Shown here piece by piece: positions 1 to 12,225 of a stretch of DNA of 64,000 nt. The notes below the pieces were generated by a model, which saw only the letters and a program-made list of their open reading frames with translations, did no database searches and had not been told where the DNA came from. The stretch is from Allomyces arbusculus (lineage: Eukaryota > Blastocladiomycota > Blastocladiomycetes > Blastocladiales > Blastocladiaceae): NCBI GenBank assembly GCA_027604705.1, contig JADHYV010000068.1:35709-99708 (forward strand), written 5' to 3'. The number at the start of each line of letters is the position of its first letter. The stretch's first letter is position 1. A program made the position numbers and the translations under genes.

Positions 1-1
1 A

Positions 2-2413
2 ACCCCTGTCGCGCAAGCATCGGTACCCCCGTCGCCCGCGCCGCTCGTCTCGGCTCTGAAACGTCCCCAACTGACACCGGCCGAAGTCGAAGACTTGTCC
101 ACCTCGCTGTCGCTCATGATCACGCTCGACACGTCGGGGCAGCTCGGGTCCTACCAAAAGTTTGGCGAGTCCAACGGGTTGCACCATTTGCGGCGTCTCT
201 CGCATCGGTACGCGACGGCCGAAGTGCCCATCGATCATGATGGGTGGAGTCGCCACGCTGTGATTGAAGCCGCCGTCTTGTCGTTTCCCGACCGGATCCG
301 CATTCAACCTCTCGTCGCGTTTTATTACGCCGAGTTGCACGCGTTTTTCCCGTTCCTGGTGCAATCAGACCTCGACACGCACCTGGCCGTGCTCGCGACG
401 CACAAGGCGCGCATCTTGGCCGAGCGCAGTGGGTCGTCCCCGACCACCGCGCTACACCCGCCCGTTGTGCCGGCACTCATGGTCTCGTACGGGTGGCTCG
501 GGTACACGCTCGCGTCGCTCGAGCGCCGGCACCAGCAGACGCCGCTCACGTGCACGGACCCGGACTGGTTCCCGCTCAGTCGCGTCATCAACGTGCGTGC
601 CAAGCGGCTGTTGACGGAGATGCTAATGTACAGCGCGCCGTGCATCGAGGCAGCACAGGCCGGGCTCTTTTTGCAGCTGAGCGACTCGCCAAACCCGTCG
701 GGCAACACATGGCAATTGTCGGGGATCACGATGCGCATCGTGACGCAGCTCGGGCTTCACCAGGACACGAAGACGATTCGCGGCGCGTTGCCCGTCTGGG
801 CGACGGCCTTCGCGTTGGAACGACTCTCGGCCTGTTCGCGCGGTCGACCCTTGTCCGTGTCCGACGACGACTGCCAAATGGACTATGCCGCGCTCGATGC
901 TGAATTCGCGCAGGACTCGACGAGCGCCGCGGCCGCATTCCCGTGGTTTGTGCGGCTGGCCGAGATCATGGGCAAGGTCGCGCGCACCGTCAACAACCTG
1001 CATGGGCGCAAGCGGTTGCACCACACGTTGCCGGAGCTGCACGCGCTATTACTCGGGTTCCAGCGCGAATTGCCCGAGCATCTCGCCTACTCGTTTGCGC
1101 CGACCAATGGTCCACCACCCTCGTTGCCATGCGCACAGCTCGGCGTCTTCTTTTTTCTGACGGTTCTGATACTCTACCGCCCGCTGCTCACCTGCAAGTT
1201 GCTGCAGCGCACGGATCCGGTGACGGGCCGCGTCGTGGCCGCGAGCCCGCTCCTCGCGCAGTACCTGCAGATTCTCGAAACGTGCGCAACGTCGCTCGTC
1301 GCAATCCTCGACCGGCACCGCGACCAGCTTGGGTCGTTTGCATTCCCTAACGCACAACATTTTGAGACGGTGTTCACGGTGTGCGCGCTCGTGCTCGAGC
1401 ATGATGCCGACCAGACGCGTGCACGGAATGCCATGGCTGCATTGCTCCAGTCATGCGATACGGTCCTCGCGGCGCTGTCGCGATATGTGCCGATGCAGGC
1501 GCTGCGGCACCGCGCCGTGGGGGTCGAGCTCATGCAGTTTGTGCTTGGACCGGCCAACGCGGCACGTGCGAGTTTGCCGGATGTGCGCGTCCTCGATTCG
1601 GCCATGCAGCACGTTGCCTCGAGTCTGCTCGCTGCTGATCGCTCAGCCATGGCGGCGATGCGCGATGGGGACACGGAAGCCGCTGCGGTCGCACGGGGTC
1701 TGGACCGGCTCGGCACATGGTGGCCACCAGCAGTTGTTGCGTCACCACCGCCTACCACTGTCGCTGCACAACATTCGTTCACGCCGCTCGCGCCCGTCGG
1801 TGACCAAGGATTGCAGATGGCGTGGGGCGCGCCGACCTCGACGCTGTGCCTGACGCCCGTCACGCCCGGTTTCACGGGCGGATGCGTCGCTCACGCGGTG
1901 CCGTTTGGGACCAACGTCGTGTACGCGGCTCCACCACCCCCGCCGGCGCCACCAGCATCCATGCACGCGTACCCGCCTCCTCGACCGACCATGGCCCCTC
2001 GGCCTCCCCCGCCACCGCCGCCCAGTCACCCTAGACCACCACTTCCGGTCATGCAACCTGTATCAACGACGCGCGCGCCCGGTGTCGGACTGTTCGACCC
2101 GACCCTGCTCGTCGACACCGCCGCGCCGGCACCACCGTCAGCGCCCCAATACGCGCCGTCGAACACGACGTACTCAGCACTCGGTACAGCCGTGGGGCTT
2201 GCACCAGCGGGTGCCGTCGTGCTACCAACGATTCCGGCGGAACTCGCGTCGCACGACGTGCGCCGACTGTTTGCGCCAGATCTCGACGAGGCGCGTTCGT
2301 CGCCCGCGCGGCCGGCGATTGCTGGGCCGAGTAGTGGGTCGCTGGCAGCGGCGATTGGATTGCCGACGGTTGAGGCTGCGGGAGTGGCGGGCGAAGTCGC
2401 ACCAGCACCGTGA
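2..2413 (+). CDS. Fungal-specific transcription factor, 5' truncated by window
   Basis: The frame is open from base 2, so the start and any Zn2Cys6 cluster lie upstream of the window. About 800 residues are visible. The region around the codons at 330-900 looks like the fungal_trans (middle homology) domain. It has a FFPFLVQ segment, a helix with AAQAGLFLQL, TWQLSGITMRIVTQLGLH, and the family's ERLSACSRGRPLSVSDDDC stretch at about 820-880. The C-terminal 200 residues are Pro/Ala-rich with poly-Pro runs, as in activation or linker regions. Such proteins are nuclear regulators, usually of metabolism; the target cannot be inferred. No intron is needed in the visible part. The next gene downstream is on the other strand. 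Confidence 0.85.
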   Translation, partial: TPVAQASVPPSPAPLVSALKRPQLTPAEVEDLSTSLSLMITLDTSGQLGSYQKFGESNGLHHLRRLSHRYATAEVPIDHDGWSRHAVIEAAVLSFPDRIRIQPLVAFYYAELHAFFPFLVQSDLDTHLAVLATHKARILAERSGSSPTTALHPPVVPALMVSYGWLGYTLASLERRHQQTPLTCTDPDWFPLSRVINVRAKRLLTEMLMYSAPCIEAAQAGLFLQLSDSPNPSGNTWQLSGITMRIVTQLGLHQDTKTIRGALPVWATAFALERLSACSRGRPLSVSDDDCQMDYAALDAEFAQDSTSAAAAFPWFVRLAEIMGKVARTVNNLHGRKRLHHTLPELHALLLGFQRELPEHLAYSFAPTNGPPPSLPCAQLGVFFFLTVLILYRPLLTCKLLQRTDPVTGRVVAASPLLAQYLQILETCATSLVAILDRHRDQLGSFAFPNAQHFETVFTVCALVLEHDADQTRARNAMAALLQSCDTVLAALSRYVPMQALRHRAVGVELMQFVLGPANAARASLPDVRVLDSAMQHVASSLLAADRSAMAAMRDGDTEAAAVARGLDRLGTWWPPAVVASPPPTTVAAQHSFTPLAPVGDQGLQMAWGAPTSTLCLTPVTPGFTGGCVAHAVPFGTNVVYAAPPPPPAPPASMHAYPPPRPTMAPRPPPPPPPSHPRPPLPVMQPVSTTRAPGVGLFDPTLLVDTAAPAPPSAPQYAPSNTTYSALGTAVGLAPAGAVVLPTIPAELASHDVRRLFAPDLDEARSSPARPAIAGPSSGSLAAAIGLPTVEAAGVAGEVAPAP

Positions 2414-3762
2414 AAAAGGGAAGCCGGAAGGGTGGAGATGGGAGAGAAGCGGAGGGGAAACCGTTTGTAAGTATTCCGAGCTTGGTTTGGTTTGGATTTG
2501 AAGTTGGGTCGAATATGTATGTGCCGATCCGTGCTTGTCGGCAGTTTCTCAGTGTAAAATTGCCAGGCAGCACGTTCGCACTCAAAGACGGCACAGGAGA
2601 AAGTAATTCATTTAATCTTCTGCGTTCAGGATTTGGATGGAAGACACGCATCGTTGCTCACAAAGGATTGTCTGTCACATTCGCAACAAGCTGGCACGCA
2701 GCGAAGAAGTGACCAATGCAGAACCAAGCCGACGAGGGTGAAGTGTGAACGAAGCATGACACGACGTTTCGCCTCGACTCCATTGTTCCATTCGTTTTCG
2801 TTTTGGCGTCGGTCCGTGCAACTGCGACCAAACCACACATTCAACTTCCAAGAACGTTCCAACACATACCGGGCCAAGACGACGACTGCATCGTGGCTGA
2901 TCGTGACGGATGCTTCGTGCCCTGGCGAACGATTCCAGGTGCTCATCAATGGGCAGGATAAGGGTGCGTGGATCAAGAGCGGCGATAGGAAAATGGCGGA
3001 AGGGCATGAATTGCCGGTCCCAGGGTGACGGCCGCGTGCTTGCCGCTGTCATGTCAGCGAACTGTCGCGACGTGGTCGCGCTCGTGCGCGCGAACCCGAA
3101 CCTCACCGCATTACGGGTCTTTGACGCGGTCATCATTGATTCGTGGGACGGTGACTCATACGCGGGCATCGACCTCGAACTCGTCGTCTCCAAGTTTTAC
3201 GCCGCCGTGTTGATGCTCGTCTTCTCAGCGTACCCACTGTGCGCCCTGGCGCCGACGACAGTCGGTTAGCAGTGATGCATTACCGCATCTGGTTATATAC
3301 ATACGATTCGAATACGCGGTCAAGGGGGTTGGTTCCCTTGCAATTGAAACAGCAGGTCATGCTCAGTTGTTCATTCATTGATCCTTGATTTTCACTTCTC
3401 TTTCCTCCGTTGTTCTGATGCAGGCCGTTGATGCTGCCAGGGCAAGCGCGAGAGGCAACGTGCACTCTGCTCTTGATACAAGTTCGAAGACCCAAGACGG
3501 TGGAGCAGAAGTTTGGCAGAACAACAAGACCATGGAGCTCGCAGCTGCTGTTTGTTGGGGCGCGTCGCCGTTGCCCTCCCGGCCCACGAACAAAACGACC
3601 TGCCAGCTGTGATGTTGGGCGGTACCCTAATGCAAATTACAAATGCGCCGTTGGCTGCCTGATCTTCATGGAAAGAATGGAACAGAAGACCGGGCGTTGC
3701 TCCTCGTCATCCATCACCAACTCTTGCGTTATTGGCAAATTTGTTCTCTCCAAACCGTCCAT
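2414..3762. other. AT-richer intergenic stretch
   Basis: This 1.35 kb is visibly less GC-rich than the genes around it. It lies between the 3' end of the transcription factor and the 3' end of the minus-strand gene at 3763-5094, so both genes run into it. The only coding-like piece is the short GC-rich frame at 3051-3269, listed separately. Confidence 0.5.
3051..3269 (+). pseudogene. Possible gene fragment, LRR-like
   Basis: A 72-codon frame starting at an ATG has GC-rich third positions like real genes here, although its surroundings are AT-richer. The peptide includes VVALVRANPNLTALRVFD, which has the L-x-x-L spacing of a leucine-rich repeat, then an acidic stretch and a hydrophobic tail. 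No further repeats or joinable exons were found. It may be the remnant of a larger LRR-type gene, a small gene, or chance. Confidence 0.25.
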
Positions 3763-5094
3763 TCACTCGTCATCATGGCCGAGCACGACAATCCGGTCCA
3801 GCAACCCCGTGTTGATGTATGGGTTCTGCAATTCTGGAATCAATGAGCAGCACGCAGCCGCTGGATCCCCACTCGCCGAAAGTGCTCCCAGCCAATATTC
3901 ATTCCCCGGGAACGCATTCGCGTCCCACGCGTAGGTCGCGACTAACAGGCATTTCCTGCGGTACGGCTCCGGCAAGAGCGTCGCCGGGTTATCGCGCGAC
4001 GCGCGCACTTCCACTTGCGCACCACCGCGCGTCGTGACCGTGTTCGGTAACACGAGCTCCTGCATCGTGCCGACCCATGTCAGGTCGACGCACGCGAGCT
4101 GGTCCGACGTGCACAGAGAAGCCTTGACTGCTTCGATGAACTCGTCGGCGTAGAGCGCCGTCTGCTTGGCGCGGTGCACAGCCCAGACGCCGAGCCCAAG
4201 TCCGACCATGCGCAGGTACGCGGGTTGGTGGTACTCGGTACTCCGCGACGCGCACTCGGCCAAGATCAGGTCAAATGTGGCGCGCATGCGGCGCCGGTAC
4301 CGCGCCGCGTCGAGAACGCGTGTATCGTTGGGCATGGGGTCCGGGTAGAGCGCTATCAATTCGCGCTCGGTTGCGTCAGCGCCATAGAATGCAGACCACT
4401 CGGGTTTGAGCGCATCAGACGGCGGGGGCGGGTTTCCCACCGTGCCGAGCATGAACCGCGCCTCCATTTCATCGTCCACCTCGAAGCGGGCACCAACGAC
4501 GGCAATGTAAATGCCAAAGCGCTCAAACGTCTCCAGCTGACCCTTGCGACCAACGTTCCCGCGGCTGCCGTCGTTGATGAAGAGCGTCGGCGTCGAGACA
4601 GCCACGAGCGCGGAAATGGCCATTTCATCGTACGACAAGTACTCGGCGAGCGGCAGCGTCGCGGGGCGGTTCTCGGTTGATTTCCACGTCTCGCTGCCGG
4701 ACAGAGACACGCCGTGTCGGGTCAACGTGCTGTCGCTCCGCATGTAAAACACGATCGGGCGACACTTGATGAGACGCTGGACTAGCGCGCGCCAGTCCAT
4801 GGTCGCGTAGAGGCGCTGCTCAGAGGGCGTGCCTTCGACACGCTTGCGTGTCAGAAACGCGTCCATGAGTGCAACGGCGCGATCCGGGACGAGAATGCGC
4901 GTCGTTTCAGCGGCATGTGCAATAATGGTGCGGTCGGCCGGGTCGGTAAACGCGGCAATCTGGTTGTGCTGAGTCGGGATTTCGCCAATGCTTTGCTGGA
5001 AGCTCGTCGAGGCCGCGAGCAAGTCGGCAAGAATCGCGTCAGTGTTCTTGGCTGCCGACCCAGCAAGAGCGGCATTCGATTGATGGTCGGCCAT
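3763..5094 (-). CDS. Uncharacterised protein, tentatively DUF4804/MavL-like
   Basis: This is an intronless frame of 443 residues. The ATG at 5094 was chosen because the frame upstream of it holds only a GTG. The product has no signal peptide or membrane segment. The C-terminal third has a striking conserved-looking block: VATYAWDANAFPGNEYW, then SGDPAAACCSLIPELQNP and an Asn. From memory this resembles the DUF4804 family, which includes the Legionella effector MavL, a macro-like ADP-ribose-binding protein. That assignment is an inference and unverified. An earlier motif is PTLFINDGSRGNVG. The gene is isolated between AT-richer flanks and has no functional partner beside it. Confidence 0.75.
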   Translation of the reverse strand: MADHQSNAALAGSAAKNTDAILADLLAASTSFQQSIGEIPTQHNQIAAFTDPADRTIIAHAAETTRILVPDRAVALMDAFLTRKRVEGTPSEQRLYATMDWRALVQRLIKCRPIVFYMRSDSTLTRHGVSLSGSETWKSTENRPATLPLAEYLSYDEMAISALVAVSTPTLFINDGSRGNVGRKGQLETFERFGIYIAVVGARFEVDDEMEARFMLGTVGNPPPPSDALKPEWSAFYGADATERELIALYPDPMPNDTRVLDAARYRRRMRATFDLILAECASRSTEYHQPAYLRMVGLGLGVWAVHRAKQTALYADEFIEAVKASLCTSDQLACVDLTWVGTMQELVLPNTVTTRGGAQVEVRASRDNPATLLPEPYRRKCLLVATYAWDANAFPGNEYWLGALSASGDPAAACCSLIPELQNPYINTGLLDRIVVLGHDDE

Positions 5095-5901
5095 TGCGGG
5101 AACTCGTGAGGTTTCAGATGCGGTGTTCAGTGCGAGGTTGGCGCGCGGCACATTGTGAGTTGTCACACTTCATGCATATATGTGTGCATCAATCGCGTCA
5201 TAAACGTGTCAGTCCCAGCGCATGCTCGGCCGGACTTTACCAGCATCAGCCCTTCCTGCCACCGGTCAAGAGGTCAAGAACAAAAAAGGAAGAATAACGA
5301 ATGTCTGGCTTATCGCTGATTGCCGGCAAAGAAATGACGGATGCTCAACTCATTTAATGACAAGTTACAAGTCCGACTGTGCTATTCGACCAACAGCAAT
5401 CCAGAGAAAAGCTCAAGTAATGATCTAATCGGGAAATCAACATTATCGCTGATGTGCGAGGAGATGTTTATTGTAAATGGAAACGAGCAGCAGGATCATA
5501 ACTGCTCTCAGTCGCCATGTCAGGGACCATCAATGCACTCCAAATACTTAAACCAATTCACTTTCCTTCCACGATGATTCGTAGGTGTCCCAGCCCTGTC
5601 CTGTGTTTTGCCGCGGTGCATTCCTTCATGTGTCGGCACCACCTCGATATCTGATGCCTCGCGCAAGATTCCAGCAACCAAAAAAATGTAAGTAAGAACA
5701 ACAGATTCTTGCTCAATAAAATGGTTTCAAGCGCGGCGCTCGACGCCGCAACATCCACGAGCATCCCTCATCACCACGGGTCCTGGCCCGAACCGAACCC
5801 GCACACTGGGTATTTGGCGAGGCAGCAAAGCGGGCAAGCGCCCGGCCCAAAACGCTCGCGACACTCACGTCCGCGAACCGTGACCGGTCACCCCACCCGC
5901 T
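5095..5901. other. AT-richer intergenic stretch, 5' region of the 3763-5094 gene
   Basis: This holds the promoter side of the minus-strand gene and the 3' side of the F-box gene. It has no convincing coding frame. A TATA-like GCATATATG lies at about 5174-5182. Confidence 0.5.
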
Positions 5902-6510
5902 TTACCGCTGGCCAAAATCCCACACGTGCACGACGCCATCCTCGCGCGCACACACGATCCGCGTATCCGACCCGGTCACGACCCCCGCGGTCCCGCCCAC
6001 GGGGAACGAACGCAACCGTTCGCCCGAGGCCATATCCCACAAATGCACGGCGCCATCTGTCCCACACGACAAGATCCGCAACGAATCGAACCAGACCGAC
6101 GTGATCGGCGCGCCATGGTGCAACGTCATCCTCGGGCGCACGACTTGGCTCGAGTTGGACGTCTGGGCCGCAGCAGCGGCCGCGGCCGCAGCTGCAAACG
6201 CGTCCGCGGCGGACGCGTACCCGACCCGGCCCGTGCGCCGGCTCGCTGGCGCGGTCGGTTCCGATGCGCAGTAGACGTGCACGCGCCCATCGGCCGACCC
6301 GGTCAGGACGTAGACGGCGTGCCCGCCATCAACGTGCACGTTGGCCACGTGCATGCTCGTCACGGCCGGCGAGACGGCCATCGGTGCGGCACCACCGCCA
6401 AGCGCGCCAACGACGCCCGGGAACGCCGTGGTCGCGGCGGGCGCGGTAAACGCGTGCGGTTGTGCGACGGCGGGAGAACCAAGTGCACCGGGTGCCGTAC
6501 CCGCGGCAGA

Positions 6511-6542
<32 letters not shown>

Positions 6543-8358
6543 CGGAACTTGTTGCGGCCGTGGCCGATTCCGGGAGCGGCAAGAACGTGCGAATCGACGA
6601 CCGCGTGTTCAAGTCGAACATGCGCACGACGCCGTCCTCGCCCGCCGAGTAGAGGTAGCCTTTACAGAGCACGACGCGCGTTACCACGCACAAGTTGCCG
6701 TGGTTGAGCGTGAAGCACGACTTGGCCTCGAAATCCCAGACGCGGATCTGCGACGACGCGTCGGCCGTGGCCAGCACGCCCGCATCAAAGTGCAGGGCCG
6801 TCACGGGCACATGGTGACCACCGGCGAGGACACGCACGCACGCGCCCGTCGTGTAGTTCCAAATGCGCACGGTCCCGTCAAGCCCGCCCGACAGGGCAAG
6901 TCCCTTCGCCTCGTCAAAGTGGACGCCCGTCACGGCGCCGCGGTGGCCCGCGAGCGTTTGCACACAGGTTCGTGTTTCGAGGTTCCAGAGCCGGACGAGC
7001 CCGTCCATGGACGAGGTCATGAGGAACGGTTCGTCGAGATGACACGCAGTAATCCGCGGCTGCAGCGACGCTGTCGGTGGAACGAGCGGGAAGACGAGGT
7101 GCGAGTTGCGGCGCCAGTTGCGCTCGATGATCAGTCGTTCGGCATAGACGGCCTTCCATTTGCGCCGGCGGTTGCGGTGCAATGCGTTGACAGCCGTGTC
7201 AGTGGGACCGTTGACGTGCCGCGTCATGCCTTGCCGTTCCGGGACCGCCGCCGACGAACCGTGGATTGACCCGGGCGCGACGGAACTGGACCGCTTGGCG
7301 CGCTTGAGCGGCGGCTGGTCGAGACACGCGCGCATCGCGTCATCGTCGTCGTCGCTGTCGTCATTGTCGTCGGACGACGGCGGGTTCAAGAGGGCCGAGA
7401 CGGGGATGGTCGAAACAATCGGCATTTGGCCGCCGCACGACGTCGGTGCTGGTGGGGCACGGGAGAGGGAGGTTGAGGCCGACGACGACGTGAGCGCCGG
7501 ACGTGCATCGCTCTTGCCGTCGCTGCTCGCCGCTGAACTGGGACCAGGAGCAGACGAGGACGAAGCGGTACCAGCAACGCCGGTCGTGGACGAATCCGAC
7601 GAGCAGCGCGTGCGCTTGCGCTTCCGCGACAGCATGGGCAACCCCCACCCGCACTTGGTGCACCGCTTGTCGATATGCTGCAAGCACATGCGGTGCCAGA
7701 GCACGTCGTCATTCGCGAGCAGGGCCCAGGCCTTGGAGACTTGCGCGGCGCGGCACAGTGACTTGGCGTCGAGGTACTGCAGCACGCGCAAGGCCAGTTC
7801 CATGGGCAGTTGCGAGATGAGGTCCATTTTCATGACAGGCGCAATTGCACGCGAGACGATGGTGAGCTGCGGCATGCAGCACGCGTCGAGCAGGCCGAGG
7901 AGGATCGTCTCGCGCACGCGCGACGACGAGGCGGCAAAGCTCGACCACATTTGCGCGACTTGGGTCTGCGCCGAGGCCGGTAATTGTTGGAGGAGCTATT
8001 CGACAAGAATTTGGGCGGATCAGTTCGGCTGACCAGGCATAACAGCGAGCGGACCAGCAACAGAAAGCAGACGTACTGCATCGAGGTCGACTCGCGGCTC
8101 CTTGGCGCGCACGTCTGGGCGATGACGATAACAGACCGACGGCGCCACGGCCGTACTGGCCGCCGATGCGGTTCGAGGCGCCGCACGCGCAAGAACAGCG
8201 GCGGAGGGAGAGCGCGAAATTGACCATGCAGTCGTTGCTGCCATGGGGACCGGCGAGGGAGTGCGGAGGGCCATTGCGGTCGACAAGGTCATGGGCGGCG
8301 GGGACACGGAAGTTGCGGTCCGCGGTGGCGGCAGCATCGGCGGTGGTGTTGCGGACAT
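5902..8358 (-). CDS. F-box/WD40 protein, SCF ubiquitin-ligase substrate receptor
   Basis: Two exons are inferred: 8358-8077 and 7965-5902, with a 111-nt GTACGT...CAG intron, giving 781 residues. Residues about 140-190 form an F-box (MDLISQLPMELALRVLQYLD, then SLCRAAQVSKAW and LWHRMC). It is followed by the Cys motif KRCTKCGWGLP seen in the fungal Pof1/Cdc4-type receptors. An acidic/Ser-rich linker follows. WD40 repeats begin near DGLVRLWNLETRTCVQTLAGH, with at least six more DG-x-V-x-x-W blades to the C terminus. Poly-Ala and Gly/Pro inserts interrupt the propeller. The F-box should bind Skp1 and the propeller a phosphodegron. The exact orthologue (Cdc4, Pof1 or Met30) is not settled. Confidence 0.9.
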
Positions 8359-9027
8359 GGATGGATGAATGGTTGCTGCGTTGAAGTCTGGTCGAGCTGG
8401 TTGCGGTTGGTCGGTGCCCAGGAGCGTGGATCTGTGCGGGCCGGGTGCGAGCGTCCTGCGTGCGGTGCGTTGCGCGTAGAGCGAGCGTACGCGGCCGTCG
8501 AGCGAGAGCGTGGCACGGTGGTTGGGGGCCGGGTGGTGGAGCAGAGGGTGGTCGTTGACATCGACGCTGGCGGCCCGGTGGTCGGTTTGGCGGTTCGCGC
8601 AGCCGACGGCGGTGGTGCAAGGACCCGCCAGCATGGCGCACCGACCGAGCACGCCAGCTCACCAGCTCGAACAGTGGCCAGAGCGCAAGCCACGCCCGCG
8701 CCTCGCGCCGCACGTGCTCCGAAAGGGCGCGCCACCTGCGCCGCTGTCGCCATTGCCGCGTTTGGCAGTTCTGGCGCCTTGCGTGCCGAAAATGGCGCGA
8801 TCTCGACCACGCTTTGCCCCGCTTGCGCCCGCATGGCGCCATCCAGCATCAGCTCGGCGAAAATAGAGAAAATAACGACAAAAAGTAAGTCTTGCTATGT
8901 AAATTATGGAGAACAATCAAACGGAGACCGCCAAGCCGAGCAACGATGCGCCACGACGCAGCACGACACGACAACCAACACGGCACGACAACCAAAGCGA
9001 CAACGACAACGACGATGCGACGCGCAC
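8359..9027. other. Intergenic, upstream of F-box gene
   Basis: This lies between the 5' end of the F-box gene and the 3' end of the uL1m gene, both on the minus strand. Long frames on both strands look like GC-driven chance openings. Nothing else was recognised. Confidence 0.5.
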
Positions 9028-10078
9028 CTAGAACGTAAACTGCGTCATGCGCAGCGGCAACGCCGGCGAAAACGTTGCGTTCATCCAAATCTTGTGCACA
9101 AACTTGTTACGCTTGATCTTCTTCTTACCCGGCGCCAGCGCGATATACCCCATCACCTCGTCGAGCACGAACTTGAGGTTCTTCTCCACCTGCTCGGGCG
9201 TGAACCCAACTTTGCCCACCGTCACACGCACGTCGCCCGTGCGGCCCGACGTGTACCGAATCGAGTTTTTCAGAACATCAATCGTTGTCGCCAGCTCGGT
9301 TGTAACCGTGCCCTTTTTCACGTTCGGCATCAGACCCTTCGGACCGAGAATCTTGGCCACTTTGGTCGCGACCGTAAACGACTCGGGCGTCGAAATTACC
9401 ATGTCGAATTGTAGTTCGCCCTTGGTGATGGGCTCAATCAGGTCGGTCGTGCCCACAATGTCGGCACCCGCCGCCTTGGCCGCCTCGGCCGCGGCACCCT
9501 AAACATTGCCCACCCCGGTGGTCGCATCAATCTCTTGTCCACCAATGCCGTTTGCACGAATAATTGCACACGCAGAGCACAACACGTACCTCGGCAAAGC
9601 ACAGAATCCTAATCTTCTTGGGCACTTTTTCGGGCAAAATGAGCGTGCCACGCAGCGGCGGCATGCCCTTTTCCGGACGCACCTTGATCAGCGCATGGAT
9701 CGAGTGGTTGGGCTGCGCGCCGTCGCGGTTCTACATGTCGTGCATGGCAACATGAGTGCCTGAAGTGCAACAAACCCACTAGTCGCAGAGAGGTTTGGGC
9801 ATTGATTGCAGCAATTCGTCGCCAAAGTGCCATACGTTAAGAATGGCAACGGCATCCTTGATCAGCAGCCGGTTGTCGACAATGTCGTCAGCCTTTTTCT
9901 TCTTCTTGCGGCGGCACCCGGTCGTTGCCGTCGTGCGGTACGGAATGGTCGTGAGCGTGGGTGCCGCGCGGTGCGCGAGCAGGAACCCGGCCGGGAGCAC
10001 GGTCCGTGCGCTATTCGGGGCGGTGGCCGACGCCGTGCGCAGGGCGGCCGTGGTCGACGTGGCCAGTGACCGCAGCAT
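9028..10078 (-). CDS. MRPL1: Mitochondrial large-subunit ribosomal protein uL1m
   Basis: Three exons are inferred: 10078-9836, 9730-9590 and 9498-9028, giving 284 residues. Exon 1 encodes a Ser/Thr/Arg-rich, acid-free N terminus typical of a mitochondrial targeting peptide, then a Lys run. The body is bacterial-type L1: IHALIKVRPEKGMPPLRGTL, IVGTTDLIEPI, and the signature VAKILGPKGLMPNVKKGTV. The end reads GKVGFTPEQVEKNL. The LGPKGLMPN form marks the mitochondrial/bacterial branch, not cytosolic L10a. The start at 10078 was chosen over an in-frame ATG 31 codons earlier because it begins the presequence cleanly. It binds 23S-type rRNA at the L1 stalk. The gene is divergent from the Rab11 gene. 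Confidence 0.9.
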
Positions 10079-10566
10079 GGTGGGCAGCAGCTGATCCAAG
10101 TGCGGCGAGCTAGCCGCGGTTGATTGAAGTCGAAATGCCGAAAAATCGGTCGTGCTGGTGCACTGTAACAAAAACGACTTTGAGCAACAGCTTGCCGATC
10201 AGACCAAGGCCCGTGCGGTGGATCGGTGCAGGTGGGCTCACGCGGGAATGAGCTGGACGGGTCCCGACGAGTGGCTTTGGCCTTCCATGCACGTGTTGCA
10301 TGACAGACGTGACGGACAAGTGGCGGCGCGTGTGGCCACCGCCACGAACCACTGCCAACGCCAACTTCCACCAACCGCCGCCACCGCACTTCGAGCGAGC
10401 AGCAGCACGCACGACTCGGTTCACGTCGTGGCCAGCTAGCTTCTCTCTCCACAACCGGCCCTCGACCCAGCTGCAACGCCCTGCACGTTTGGGATCCGCA
10501 CCGCCCCACCGAGGGACCCGCCCAGCAACCGTTCGACCGCGCGTTTCCCCCATTTCGACACCAATC
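10079..10566. other. Shared divergent promoter region (uL1m / Rab11)
   Basis: These 488 nt separate two divergent start codons. No coding sequence was recognised. The presumed control sequences of both genes must lie here. Confidence 0.5.
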
Positions 10567-11551
<985 letters not shown>

Positions 11552-12225
11552 ATCTTGCCGATCGTTGTGATTTTTTGTTTCCCTCGGCGGTCGCTCGGCG
11601 CTCGTGCTTGTCGCGCGCATGTATGAACGCCGAGTCCACGTCGTCTTTGCGTTTGTCATTCTAGATTCACGTTGGCGTCAGAGAGGAGAGGAGTGAGGGT
11701 GCAGGAGGCCTTCTCCGCCTGCTCACCCCCACAGTTTTGCTTGCCACAGACACGAATGGGGCGCGTTATGGATATTGTTTTTTTTTCTTGCGATCTTTGG
11801 ATCCATGACCACAACGCGCTCTTGCGTTTTGATTGTACATTTGGTTTGCGGCTGTGACTTGTCGGACGGCTCAAAATACGGCCAGCCTCCTTTCCATCGA
11901 CTGCTGATTGCTATGCCATGCCAGAGTCACATATCACACCATGACTCGGCCGTCGTCGAGTCGTCTTCTCTCTTGACCTCCTTGTCAAGAACTTCAGACG
12001 GCACGGTGTCGCCGCTCCCAGCGTGCCGTGCCTGCCATGGGTGTGCGTGAGCTTCGCGTGCTGCAACCCGCAGGTGGTTGCGCGTGGTTGCGACCTGCTG
12101 CGAGACGTGGAAATAAAAGGTCGCTGTCCCCACTCGCGCACCTCAACTCAGCTCGAGTCGCAGCCATTTCAGCGCTCAGTGCCGGTCTACGCAAATTGCA
12201 CATCAACCTGCCCGTCTCAGCAAGT
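11552..12225. other. Intergenic, Rab11 3' side to GNAT 5' side
   Basis: No gene was recognised. An AAATAAAAGG at about 12111-12120 may be a TATA-like element for the next gene. The frame that extends upstream of the chosen GNAT start reads through this region without recognisable content. Confidence 0.45.
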
